A stretch of 64,000 nucleotides of DNA from Plastoroseomonas hellenica (lineage in GTDB: Bacteria; Pseudomonadota; Alphaproteobacteria; Acetobacterales; Acetobacteraceae), in contig NZ_JAAGBB010000022.1 of the NCBI RefSeq assembly GCF_018129085.1, positions 1 through 64,000 of the forward strand, read 5' to 3'. The position numbers and the translations under genes are program-made. Shown here one piece after another: positions 11,216-19,350 of this stretch. How positions within the stretch are numbered: the first letter of the stretch is position 1; every line of letters begins with the position of its first letter. The notes under the pieces are model-generated. The model made no database searches. It saw only the letters and a list, made by a program, of their open reading frames with translations, and was not told where the DNA came from.

Positions 11216-12508
11216 TCAGGAATCGCCGTCCCATTGGTGGAGCACGGTGACGCCGGTCTCCTCGCTCGGCCAAAGATGCACGGTGTAGCGATCCTCGCCT
11301 TCGAGCCCGTCCTCGCTCAGCGTGCCGAGGCCGGTGAAGACCACCATGGCGCGGAGATTCCCGGGCGGCACCTTGGCCCGCGCCGCGTCGGGCAGGTAGT
11401 CGGTGCAGCCGGCGATGGCCAGCTCGCCTTCGGTGCGCAGGCTGCCGAGGACGACATGGTCGGCGGCCGCCATGTCGATGCGCGGCTCCGCATCATGCAG
11501 CTCGACACGCACCGGGACGGTCATGTTGCGCGCAGTGGTGACGACCAGCACGCCGTCGGCGCAGGCGATGCGGTCGCGCAGCGCGTCCTCGGTCCAGTCG
11601 GTCGGCAGGTCGCCGCCGCCATCCGTGTCGGTCAGGTAGAACTGGTGGTAGTCGGCGAAGAGCTCGGCGTCGAAGAGTACCGTCATCTCGCGGGCTCCTG
11701 ATAGGCCGCCGGGAGCCACCTCGCTGCCGGATGGGCGGGCCTTGCGCTTCCTCGTGTCGGGCTTCGTATAGTAGTCTTCCGGCTTTCCGAAGATGAGACG
11801 GCTCACCTCGGGGTCCATCTTTATGACGCCGCCGGCGGGCAGCTCATACTCGATTTTGTTCCAGTCGAGGGTGCCGGAGATCAGGTTGGGCCAATAGTCG
11901 GCGCGTGGATTGAACGGCCGGATCACGTCCCAGAGCTCCTTTGGATCGTATTCTATCTCGCCGGCTTCCTTCCGCCCCTCACGTTCCGTGCGGTAGCGCA
12001 GGATGCCGGCATCCTGCGCGGCGCAGACGGAGCGTAGCATGGCCAGTGTGCTGTCGAAGCCGACATAGTGATTGCGCGACAGGGAGCCCAGCGTCATCAC
12101 CAATGGCATGGCGCCATCCTGCTCGCCACCGGGGTCGAGCTGCAGGCTCAGCGCGGAGGTGGCGTTGAAAACATTGAGCCGACCGACCAAGGGATTGAGC
12201 TTCTCCAGACGCATGATCTTGTTGCCGGTAACCAGCGTCTGGGCCGGATACCACTCGAACTCGAAGAAAACGGTCGCTTCCCACATCGGCATCAGGCCTG
12301 GCTCGGTGCCATTGTGGTTGTGATAAAGCGCGCGGAAGTCCTCGGGGATGGGCAGGCCGAACTGCTCAAGCTCTAACAGCCCTTCCCGCCCTTTGCGCGA
12401 GCGTTTGATGTGCTTGTGGATGCGACGTCCCTGCGCCTCCTGAAAAACCTTCACTCGACGGACGCAGTCCTCCACCTCCTCGAGGAGTTCTCGGCGGATA
12501 TCAGCCAT
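11216..12508 (-). CDS. Probable immunity protein: SUKH (SMI1/KNR4-like) domain fused to a ComJ-like domain
   Basis: 430 residues. After an N-terminal helix (1-45), residues 46-165 look like a SUKH domain: EQFGLPIPEDFRALYHNHNG, then the aromatic FFEFEWYP stretch. SUKH domains commonly neutralise nuclease toxins. From Met275 the C-terminal part (FADYHQFYLTD, DWTEDALRDRI, ADGVLVVTTARNM) resembles ComJ, the inhibitor of the competence nuclease NucA in Bacillus; this match is from memory. It starts 12 bp after the nuclease-toxin gene. An internal ATG at 11686 preceded by AGGAG could produce the ComJ-like domain alone. Base composition is less GC-rich than the flanks. Confidence 0.65.
   Translation of the reverse strand: MADIRRELLEEVEDCVRRVKVFQEAQGRRIHKHIKRSRKGREGLLELEQFGLPIPEDFRALYHNHNGTEPGLMPMWEATVFFEFEWYPAQTLVTGNKIMRLEKLNPLVGRLNVFNATSALSLQLDPGGEQDGAMPLVMTLGSLSRNHYVGFDSTLAMLRSVCAAQDAGILRYRTEREGRKEAGEIEYDPKELWDVIRPFNPRADYWPNLISGTLDWNKIEYELPAGGVIKMDPEVSRLIFGKPEDYYTKPDTRKRKARPSGSEVAPGGLSGAREMTVLFDAELFADYHQFYLTDTDGGGDLPTDWTEDALRDRIACADGVLVVTTARNMTVPVRVELHDAEPRIDMAAADHVVLGSLRTEGELAIAGCTDYLPDAARAKVPPGNLRAMVVFTGLGTLSEDGLEGEDRYTVHLWPSEETGVTVLHQWDGDS
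11684..11699 (-). promoter_or_regulatory. Internal ribosome binding site and ATG before the ComJ-like domain
   Basis: On the minus strand AGGAG (11695-11699) stands 8 bases before an in-frame ATG (11684-11686) that begins MTVLFDAEL, exactly where the C-terminal domain begins. This suggests two translation products, or a recent fusion of two genes. Confidence 0.5.
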
Positions 12509-12520
12509 GCGATCTTCCCG

Positions 12521-13231
12521 TCACACGATGAAGCAGCGAATGGTCATGCCGCGCTGGAAGCCTTGCGCCATGGCGGCAGCCCGAATGAAACCGCCTTGAA
12601 TCCAGTTCTCGCGAAGCGGCACGCGATCGACATGCGCGCCTGTCCGGCCGGGCACCTGGGTCACCGCGAAGGGGTACTCTTCCCAGCTGCCGCGTACAGA
12701 CGTGCCGTCCAGCAACTTGATGTCTCCCGCTCCTGATCGGCCACGCATAGCCGAGCTGCGCCGGCTGCCCGCCCCATCGGGGTCCCATTGCAGGATGTCG
12801 CCATAGATCTCCATTCCGACCGCATCGACCTGCGCGATCATCGGCATGATCTCCGACGGGATCAGGATGTATTTCCATTGGTTATCCCGAGCGATCCGGC
12901 CGGCATCGGAGACAACGAAGCTGCGCCGGACCTCTGTGAAGCCCCTTAAGAAGACAGCGAGATCGCCACTGTCATAGACCTCACTCTCCATCTTGGCCCA
13001 GTCGACCTGGACCTCGTTATAGGCCTCGTAGGCGGCGTAGAGCGTCGTCCCGATCGTGAAGGCCCAGCCGGCATAAGGGACAAATTTCAGCAGGTTCGGC
13101 CTGACGAGAGCGGCGCCGGCGCGGGCGATGATCGCCTCTGTCGCCAGCCCCCTCAGCAGCCGGTGCTCGATGGCCTCCACCGTCATCGCGCTCAACGCCG
13201 GCCGCCCCAGGAGCGCGATACCGTCGGTCAT
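12521..13231 (-). CDS. Probable toxin with C-terminal NucA/NucB-like DNase domain
   Basis: 236 residues from the ATG at 13231; a longer frame to 13327 lacks a good start. Residues 45-70 are hydrophobic (FVPYAGWAFTIGTTLYAAY) and may insert in or cross a membrane. The C-terminal region (about 135-236) has the NucA/NucB-like pattern WEEYPFAVT (Glu184/Glu185), VPLRENW (Asn209) and IQGG, ending RGMTIRCFIV. This family cuts DNA. The next gene, 12 bp downstream, is a SUKH/ComJ-like protein, and ComJ is the known inhibitor of NucA, so the two predictions support each other. No PAAR, VgrG or RHS segment is visible. Confidence 0.62.
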   Translation of the reverse strand: MTDGIALLGRPALSAMTVEAIEHRLLRGLATEAIIARAGAALVRPNLLKFVPYAGWAFTIGTTLYAAYEAYNEVQVDWAKMESEVYDSGDLAVFLRGFTEVRRSFVVSDAGRIARDNQWKYILIPSEIMPMIAQVDAVGMEIYGDILQWDPDGAGSRRSSAMRGRSGAGDIKLLDGTSVRGSWEEYPFAVTQVPGRTGAHVDRVPLRENWIQGGFIRAAAMAQGFQRGMTIRCFIV

Positions 13232-13489
13232 CCGCCACAGCCCTTCCGTCTTCCACCTCCGGCACGACGAAGCCCTGCGCTGCCTTTGCAAGCGGCGCGG
13301 ACCGGGTTGTCCGGAACGATCTTGCAATGGCTATGCCGGCCGCCCTGGCAGGCGGCAAATGACAGCTCCCTGAGATCCCATGACAATTCGCTGACGCCGC
13401 AGGATTGGCGCCCGACTGCGGGAGAAGGTGGAGATCGAACAGGCCGCGTTGACACGGCGCCGCTTTCGTCCGTTCCTGCCTTTGCCCCC

Positions 13490-14506
13490 ATGACCGACGC
13501 TCTATCCCCGGCCGCAGGATTCGCCCCGCTCCGCACCGAACGCTTCACCTTGCGCGCGCTGCGCGCGGAGGATGCGCCGGCGCTGCACCGCCTGGTGAAT
13601 GACTGGGAGGTGGCGAAGATGCTGGCGCGCGTCCCCTTCCCCTATCCGCGCGGCCTTGCCGAGGAATGGATCGCCTCGACCGCCGTGCAGATGGAAGAGG
13701 GCAGCGCCTGGCACCTCGCGATCACCGGCCACGAGGGTGACCGGGAAGTGCTGGTCGGTTGCGTCGGCATCACCAGGGAGCCGAACGGCACGCGCGCCGA
13801 GCTCGGCTACTGGGTCGGGCGGCGCTTCTGGGGGCATGGCGCGGCCAGCGAGGCTGCCGGACGCATGCTGCGCTGGGCTTTGGCGAACCTCCCGATCGAG
13901 CGCGTGGTGGCGAGCGCGCTGGCCGACAATACCCGCTCCAATGCCGTGCTACGGCGGATCGGCTTTCGCGAGACCGGCACCGGCATGCAGGATTTCGTCT
14001 CCCGCGGCGGCGCCATGCCGGTGCGCCTGTTCGAAGCCGGGCGCGAGGATATGGATGCCCCTGCCGCGTTGCCGGCCGCGGCCGCGCCGGAGGCGGCAGC
14101 CACCGGCAAGCGCATCCTGCTGGTCGCCGCCTGCGCGCTGATCGACGCCGATGGCCGTGTGCTGCTGGCGCGGCGGCCGGAGGGCAAGCCGCTCGCCGGC
14201 CTCTGGGAATTCCCCGGCGGCAAGATGCATGCGGAGGAGACGCCCGAGGCCGCGCTGATCCGTGAGCTGCATGAGGAGCTCGGTATCGACGTCACCGAGG
14301 CCTGCCTCGCCCCCTTCGCTTTCGCGAGCCACGGCTATGAGGCCTTCCATCTGCTCATGCCCCTCTATCTCTGCCGGCGCTGGCGCGGCACGGTGACGGG
14401 GCGGGAAGGGCAGGCGCTGGCCTGGGTGCGGCCGGAAAAGCTCGCTTCCTACCCGATGCCACCAGCCGATGTGCCGCTGGTCGCGCTGCTGCGCGACTTC
14501 CTGTGA
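13490..14506 (+). CDS. GNAT acetyltransferase fused to a MutT-type Nudix hydrolase
   Basis: 338 residues in two domains. Residues 8-165 form a RimJ/RimL-like GNAT domain (TERFTLRALRAEDAPAL, then ELGYWVGRRFWGHGAASEA as acetyl-CoA loop, then NTRSNAVLRRIGF). An Ala-rich linker leads to a Nudix domain (about 200-338) with the box GGKMHAEETPEAALIREL followed by HEELGI, the Mg-binding helix. The Nudix part resembles 8-oxo-dGTP diphosphatase MutT, which cleans oxidised nucleotides. The acetyl acceptor is unknown. The frame is open upstream, but the ATG at 13490 is where homology begins. Confidence 0.88.
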   Translation: MTDALSPAAGFAPLRTERFTLRALRAEDAPALHRLVNDWEVAKMLARVPFPYPRGLAEEWIASTAVQMEEGSAWHLAITGHEGDREVLVGCVGITREPNGTRAELGYWVGRRFWGHGAASEAAGRMLRWALANLPIERVVASALADNTRSNAVLRRIGFRETGTGMQDFVSRGGAMPVRLFEAGREDMDAPAALPAAAAPEAAATGKRILLVAACALIDADGRVLLARRPEGKPLAGLWEFPGGKMHAEETPEAALIRELHEELGIDVTEACLAPFAFASHGYEAFHLLMPLYLCRRWRGTVTGREGQALAWVRPEKLASYPMPPADVPLVALLRDFL

Positions 14507-14518
14507 GAGGGGAATGAC

Positions 14519-15283
14519 ATGGCCAACCCGATCGCCTGCCTTCTCATCATCGGCAATGAGGTGCTCTCGGGGCGCACCCGCGATGCGAACCTGCAGTTCA
14601 TCGCGACCGGCCTGGGCGAGATCGGCATCCCGCTGCGCGAGGTGCGCGTCATCCCCGATGTGCGGGAGACGATCGTCGCGACGGTCAACGAGGTGCGGGA
14701 GAAATTCGACCACGTCTTCACGACCGGCGGCATCGGCCCGACGCATGACGACATCACCAGCGAATGCGTGGCCGAGGCCTTCGGCGTGCCGTGGGAGCCG
14801 CATCCCGTGGCCTGGGAACGCCTCGCCTCGCATTACGCGAAGCAGACGCCACCCGGCGACTTCAACCTGGCGCGGCAGCGCATGGCGACCATGCCGCGCG
14901 GCGCCACGCTGATCGACAACGCCGTCTCCATCGCGCCCGGCTTCACCATCGGCAATGTGCATGTGATGGCCGGCGTGCCGCGCATCATGCAGGCGATGTT
15001 CGCGACCCTGGCGCCGACGCTCTCCGGCGGCCCGCCCATCACTTCCACCGCCGTGCATGCGAAGGGCGCAATGGAAGGCGCGATCGCCGCCGGTCTCGCC
15101 GCCATCCAGGCGCGGTTCCCGGCGCTCGATATCGGCTCCTATCCCTATTACCGCATCGATGGCGGCGGCGTCGCGCTGGTGGCCAAGGGCGCCGACCCCG
15201 CCCAGGTGGAGGAGGCCGGGCGCGCCATGTTCGCGCTGCTGGCCGAAGCCGGTGCCGATGCTCGGATGGGCGAACCCGAGTAA
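14519..15283 (+). CDS. CinA-N / MoaB-type molybdopterin-binding domain protein
   Basis: 254 residues. It has the MoCF-biosynthesis fold signature IIGNEVLSGRTRDANLQF near the start and FTTGGIGPTHDDITSE, the typical substrate-binding loop. The C-terminal amidase domain of full CinA is absent, so this is the short form often called competence/damage-inducible protein A. A role in pyrimidine-nucleotide or cofactor chemistry is likely but unproven. It starts 12 bp after the GNAT-Nudix gene, suggesting co-transcription. An R1 repeat follows the stop by 8 bp. Confidence 0.85.
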   Translation: MANPIACLLIIGNEVLSGRTRDANLQFIATGLGEIGIPLREVRVIPDVRETIVATVNEVREKFDHVFTTGGIGPTHDDITSECVAEAFGVPWEPHPVAWERLASHYAKQTPPGDFNLARQRMATMPRGATLIDNAVSIAPGFTIGNVHVMAGVPRIMQAMFATLAPTLSGGPPITSTAVHAKGAMEGAIAAGLAAIQARFPALDIGSYPYYRIDGGGVALVAKGADPAQVEEAGRAMFALLAEAGADARMGEPE

Positions 15284-15291
15284 TATATCGT

Positions 15292-15475
15292 GCCCTCAGG
15301 CGCGTCGTGCCAGAGGCACGCCTTCGGCGTGACGCGCGCGCATCCGCGCACGTGGCTTCCGCGCTGTCGGGTGTGCGCCGGGCGCGGCTGATGGTCGCGC
15401 GCGGGCCGCATTCGCGGCCTCGGGATATCGCTTCGCTCACCCCGCAGAGATGTGCGGCGGCCCATGGCCGCATGG
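15292..15475 (+). repeat. R1 structured 3' element, copy A
   Basis: The longest and most divergent of six R1 copies. It begins 8 bp after the stop at 15283 and reads in the sense direction of that gene: CCTCAGGCGCG at the start, the variable stem GCGCGC-ATCC-GCGCAC (5 of 6 pairs), the constant hairpin GGGCCGCATTCGCGGCC, and a GCGGC-rich end. It carries extra small hairpins, CGTGCC-AGA-GGCACG and GCCTTCGGC. Confidence 0.75.
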
Positions 15476-15527
15476 TACTTGCTCTCCGAAGCCTCTGCAG
15501 GATGGGTGGGTGGCCGGTCCGCGTCTT

Positions 15528-16475
15528 TCAGCCTTCGAGTGCGAAGACCGCGATCAGACCACGCTGGAAGCTGCGCTCATTGTCGTCGGTGACGAGTGTC
15601 ACGAGCAGCGCGCCGTTGTGGCGGATGGCTGAAACGCCCTCCCAGTTCTCGCGCGGCAGCGCGTCGCTCGTGGAGAAGAGCACCTCGCCCTGCAGCACCG
15701 TGTCCGGGCGCGCGGCGGCGAGCGCCGGCGCCGGCACCCGGGTCAGCCGCGCCTCGAAACCGCCGAAGATCGTGAAGCGCCGCTCCAGCACCAGCGCGCC
15801 GCCATCGGGCAGGCCGACGGCATCCACCGGCACGAAATCCGGTGCCGGGCGCCAGGCGAGCGCCATCCAGCGCCCCGGCCCACCAAGCCAGGCGGTGGTG
15901 GTGCCCGGCGTTCTGGCCGGCAGATCCTCGGCGATCGCGAACCAGCGGCCGTCGGCCAACACGGTCAGGCTTTCCAGCCCCTGGTTGTCGGGGGCCGCGT
16001 CCAGCCCCGGCGGTGCCTGGATATAGCCGCCGGGACCGTCGAGGGTCCGATAGGCGCGGATGCGATGCCAGCGCTCGAAGCCGACCAGCCAGGTGCCGTC
16101 CGGCAGGCGCGCCAGGCATTCGGCATCGCCCTCCCGCCGGCGCAGCGGCCGCCCGGCGCCGTCGCGCAGCGGTCCCCGCCGGAGATCGGCAAGGCCGACG
16201 GGGCGCATGCCGTCCAGCACCAGCCGCGCGCTCATCCAATGGCCGAGATCACTGACCGCGGTCAGCCGCAGATCGGGGGCAAGATGCAGGCCGGAGAGGC
16301 CGCCGAAGCCGATCATCGCGCGATCGAGCTCCAGCCCGCCCGTCGCCCCGAAACCGGCCGGCAGCGCGAAGGGCGTCGCGATGGCGGACCCGCTTGTCGT
16401 GGCGGCCGCGCAGCCGGCGGGCAGAAGGGCGGAAGCGAAGGCTGCGCCGAGGGCACGGCGCCGCACCAGCGGCAT
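15528..16475 (-). CDS. Exported phytase-like esterase domain protein
   Basis: 315 residues. It belongs to the 'esterase-like activity of phytase' family (beta-propeller-like): GFGGLSGLHLAPDLRLTAVS, then RREGDAECLARLPDGTWLV, NQGLESLTVLADGRW and ENWEGVSAIRHNGALLVTL. The N-terminus MPLVRRRALGAAFASALL has a twin-arginine-like RRRAL and a possible acyl-Cys22 after PAG, so it is exported and perhaps lipid-anchored. The ATG at 16475 is preferred over 16553, because the extra codons come from an R1 repeat. Its substrate is unknown. Confidence 0.75.
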   Translation of the reverse strand: MPLVRRRALGAAFASALLPAGCAAATTSGSAIATPFALPAGFGATGGLELDRAMIGFGGLSGLHLAPDLRLTAVSDLGHWMSARLVLDGMRPVGLADLRRGPLRDGAGRPLRRREGDAECLARLPDGTWLVGFERWHRIRAYRTLDGPGGYIQAPPGLDAAPDNQGLESLTVLADGRWFAIAEDLPARTPGTTTAWLGGPGRWMALAWRPAPDFVPVDAVGLPDGGALVLERRFTIFGGFEARLTRVPAPALAAARPDTVLQGEVLFSTSDALPRENWEGVSAIRHNGALLVTLVTDDNERSFQRGLIAVFALEG

Positions 16476-16535
16476 CACGCCAACCGACCGGTCACCCGCC
16501 TCTCCTTCGCTTGGGCTCTGTAGGGCTAACACCCC

Positions 16536-16692
16536 GCGGCCGCAGGCCGCCACCGGAAAGGCCGGACTGCGAGGCGTCAGCCGAAGCAGGCCTAGGCCGC
16601 GAATGCGGCCCGCGCGCGACCATCAGCGGCGCCGGGTGCGCCCTGACAGCGCGAAAGCCAAGCGCGCGTATGCGCGCGCCGGCGCTTGAGGC
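16536..16692 (-). repeat. R1 structured 3' element, copy B
   Basis: On the minus strand it starts directly after the cobT TGA with GCCTCAAGCGCCGGCG. The variable stem is GCGCGC-AT-ACGCGCGC, the constant hairpin GGGCCGCATTCGCGGCC, and it ends GCGGCCTGCGGCCGC. The tail resembles copies A and F for another 30-40 bp and runs to the start of the next gene. Confidence 0.85.
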
Positions 16693-18564
16693 TCAAGCAA
16701 CGAGCGGCGCACGCTCGGCCGCCGCGCGTTGCCAGGCAGCCTCCGCATCCTCGTCGAAGAGCTCGGCGAGCTTCTTCATCACGGTGCCGCCCAGCTCCTC
16801 TGCATCCACGATGGTGACGGCGCGGCGGTAGTAGCGCGTCACGTCGTGGCCAATGCCGATCGCGATGAGCTCCACGATGTCGCGGCCCTCGATATCGGCG
16901 ATCACCTTGCGCAGGTGGCGCTCCAGGTAGTTGCCGGGATTGACGGAAAGCGTGCTGTCATCGACCGGCGCCCCGTCCGAGATCACCATCAGGATGCGGC
17001 GATGCTCGGTCCGCTGCAGCAGGCGCCTGTAGGCCCAGTCCAGCGCCTCGCCGTCGATATTCTCCTTGAGGAGCCCCTCGCGCAGCATCAGGCCGAGATT
17101 CTTGCGCGCGCGCCGCCAGGGCGCGTCGGCGGCCTTGTAGACGACGTGGCGCAGGTCGTTCAGCCGGCCGGGGTTGCGCGGCTTGCCTTCCTGCACCCAG
17201 CGCTCGCGCGACTGGCCGCCCTTCCAGGCGCGGGTGGTGAAGCCGAGGATCTCGGTCTTCACCGCGCAACGCTCCAACGTGCGCGCCAGGATATCGGAGC
17301 ACATGGCGGCGACGGTGATGGGTCGGCCGCGCATGGATCCGGAATTGTCGATCAGCAGCGTCACCACGGTGTCGCGGAAATCCGCCTCCCGCTCCCGCTT
17401 GTAGGAGAGGGCGAGGGTCGGGTTCGCGACCACGCGCGCGAGGCGGGAGACGTCGAGCGTGCCTTCCTCCAGGTCGAAGTCCCAGGCGCGCTGCTGCTGC
17501 GCGAGCAGGCGGCGCTGCAGCCGGTTCGCGAGCTTGGAGACCACGCCCTGCAGATGCGAAAGCTGCTGGTCGAGCTGCTGGCGCAGCCGCGCCAGCTCCT
17601 CGGGGTCGCAGAGGTCGTCGGCCTCGATCACTTCGTCGAAGCTGGTCGTGAAGGCGCGGTAGCGGGAAGCGTCGTCGGTATCGACGACCTCGCGGCGCTG
17701 CTGCGGGCCGCCGGGCTTGTCGTCGCCCTCTGCCGCGGCACCTTCCTCCTCGGTCTCCTGGGCGTCTTCGTCGGCGGCCTCGCCCTGCATGGCCTCCGGC
17801 TGGGCACCGAGCGTCTGGTCGCTTTCCTTCTCCTGGCTTTCGCCCTCGGAGGACTGGTCCTGGACGGGGCTGCTCTGCTCGCCCTCGTCGCCTTCCTCCT
17901 GGTCCTCGGATTCGGCCTCCACCTCGGCCTCGGCGAGATCCATGGCGGCCAGCAGCTTGCGCGCGGCGCGGGCGAAATTGGCTTGGTCGTCCTGCGCCGT
18001 CGCCATCTCGACCAGCGCCTGCTCGGCGCCTTCGCCGAGCGTGCCGCGCCAGAGGTCGAGCACGCGCTGCGCCGCCATCGGCGCCGGCTGGCCGGACAGC
18101 TTCTCCCGCGCCAGCAGGCCGAGTGCCGCCGGGAGCGGCAACTGGTCCTTGCGGGTCATGCGGTCATAGCCCTCGGCCTCGCATTCCTCGGCGAGGCGGG
18201 CGCGGAGATTGGCGGCGACGCCGGACATGTGCTGGCTGCCGACGCTCTCGACGCGCACCTGCTCCAGCGCGTCGAAGATCTCCTTCGCCTCGCGCCGGGC
18301 CGGGGCGCGGTTGGCGTGGACGCTCTCGTCATGATGGCGGAGCCGGAGTGCGGCGGCGTCGGCGGCACCGCGCAGCTTGGCCATCTCGGCGGGCGGCAGA
18401 CTGCGGGTCGGCAGCGGCAGCCGCACCCGCTTGCCGGTGACGCCGCCAGGGCCGGGCTGGTAGGTGACCTGCACCTCGGGCGAGGCATGCGCGATGGCGC
18501 GCAGCACGCCGGCGGTGGCGCGCTTGAATTCTTCCTGCCGCGTCAGGTCCTGCTTGCCGCTCAT
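16693..18564 (-). CDS. cobT: Aerobic cobaltochelatase subunit CobT
   Basis: 623 residues. CobT and CobS form the AAA+/VWA chaperone that helps CobN insert cobalt into hydrogenobyrinic acid a,c-diamide. The middle (about 205-285) is highly acidic with Glu/Gln-rich low complexity, typical of CobT. The C-terminal VWA domain has the MIDAS motif DNSGSMRG, then [20 protein letters not shown] and [15 protein letters not shown]. cobS is upstream, separated by a GST gene and a MITE-like element. The start codon is embedded in a strong hairpin. The stop is followed directly by R1 copy B. cobN is not in the window. Confidence 0.95.
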   Translation of the reverse strand: MSGKQDLTRQEEFKRATAGVLRAIAHASPEVQVTYQPGPGGVTGKRVRLPLPTRSLPPAEMAKLRGAADAAALRLRHHDESVHANRAPARREAKEIFDALEQVRVESVGSQHMSGVAANLRARLAEECEAEGYDRMTRKDQLPLPAALGLLAREKLSGQPAPMAAQRVLDLWRGTLGEGAEQALVEMATAQDDQANFARAARKLLAAMDLAEAEVEAESEDQEEGDEGEQSSPVQDQSSEGESQEKESDQTLGAQPEAMQGEAADEDAQETEEEGAAAEGDDKPGGPQQRREVVDTDDASRYRAFTTSFDEVIEADDLCDPEELARLRQQLDQQLSHLQGVVSKLANRLQRRLLAQQQRAWDFDLEEGTLDVSRLARVVANPTLALSYKREREADFRDTVVTLLIDNSGSMRGRPITVAAMCSDILARTLERCAVKTEILGFTTRAWKGGQSRERWVQEGKPRNPGRLNDLRHVVYKAADAPWRRARKNLGLMLREGLLKENIDGEALDWAYRRLLQRTEHRRILMVISDGAPVDDSTLSVNPGNYLERHLRKVIADIEGRDIVELIAIGIGHDVTRYYRRAVTIVDAEELGGTVMKKLAELFDEDAEAAWQRAAAERAPLVA

Positions 18565-18594
18565 ACCGGCCAGCCTTCCGGCTGGGCCGGTATG
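18562..18594 (-). promoter_or_regulatory. Hairpin enclosing the cobT start codon and ribosome binding site
   Basis: Sense strand: CATACCGGCC, one unpaired C, AGCC, loop GGAA, GGCT, GGCCGGTATG. The 14 bp stem has a single bulge. The final ATG is the cobT start and is paired with CAT. The Shine-Dalgarno GGAAGG begins in the loop, 9 bases before the ATG. If it forms in mRNA it would limit cobT translation. Confidence 0.6.
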
Positions 18595-18639
18595 AGAGTC
18601 TTTGTTGCGCGCGCGGCCGCCCCGCCAACACCGCGCGCG
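18595..18639 (-). repeat. R4 repeat, single unit
   Basis: The plus strand reads GAGTCTTTGTTGCGCGCGCG and then GCCGCCCCGCCAACACCGCGCGCG. This corresponds to the GAGTCTTTAGTTTCGCGCGC and GCCGCCACACCAACCCTGCG blocks at 4217-4260. It lies between the GST stop and cobT. Confidence 0.5.
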
Positions 18640-18720
18640 ATACCGCCAAGCCTCTCCACGGCCGGAGCATCCGCGAACGGGTCAGCAATAAGGCTCGGCG
18701 GTATCATGGGCGTGGTTCCG

Positions 18721-19347
18721 TCATGCATCCACCGCCCTGGCACGCGCCAGGGCAGGGCGGGCGTCGAGCGCCGCGAGGGTGCGGGCAGTCGCGGGGGCGG
18801 CCGTCGCCTTTCCCCATTGCACGGCCCATTGCAGCATGCCGCCGACCATGATGTCGGCGGCGGAGAAACGCTCCCCGAGCAGATAAGGGCCGGGCGTCAG
18901 CGCGGCCTCGATCCGTTCGAGGGCGGTCGCGAAAGACGGCCAGCCGATGGCGCGCGCCGGCGGTTCCTGCGCGCGGGGGAAGGCGAGGTCGGCGAAGGCC
19001 GGTTCCAGCACGGCAGCGCCGAAGCCGAGCCAGGTGGCATAGGCCGCGCGCTCCGGCGTGCCCGGTGGCGGCGCCAGCCCAGCCTCGGGCAGCACGTCCG
19101 CGACATAGGCGCAGATGGCGACGCTTTCCGTCACCACCGCGTCCCAGGTGCCGTCCGGGCCGCGATCGACCAGCGCCGGCAGCTTCCCGAAAGGGTTCAC
19201 CGCCAGGAACTCAGGCCGCTTGTGCGTCGCCTGGTCCAGGTCATGCCGCGCCAAGGCGTAGGGCGCCCCCGCTTCCTCCAGCAACCAGAGGATGCGCGCG
19301 GAGCGCGATCTCGGCGCGTGGTGCAGCAGGAAGCGCGGCGCGGTCAC
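18721..19347 (-). CDS. Glutathione S-transferase family protein
   Basis: 208 residues. The thioredoxin-like N-terminal domain has RSRSARILWLLEEAGAPY and the cis-Pro GKLPALVD, followed by the glutathione-binding VTESVAICAYVAD. The all-helical C-terminal domain has GERFSAADIMVGGML. It probably conjugates or detoxifies electrophiles; the substrate is unknown. It starts with GTG at 19347, only 3 bp after a MITE-like element that separates it from cobS. Its position between cobS and cobT is unusual. Confidence 0.88.
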   Translation of the reverse strand: MTAPRFLLHHAPRSRSARILWLLEEAGAPYALARHDLDQATHKRPEFLAVNPFGKLPALVDRGPDGTWDAVVTESVAICAYVADVLPEAGLAPPPGTPERAAYATWLGFGAAVLEPAFADLAFPRAQEPPARAIGWPSFATALERIEAALTPGPYLLGERFSAADIMVGGMLQWAVQWGKATAAPATARTLAALDARPALARARAVDA

Positions 19348-19350
19348 TCA

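Noticed and set aside
16476-16553. N-terminal extension of the phytase-like protein
   Set aside because: These codons are the tail of R1 copy B; the signal peptide begins at 16475.
18561-18743. 60-codon ORF between GST and cobT
   Set aside because: It consists of the R4 repeat and the cobT start hairpin read in one frame.
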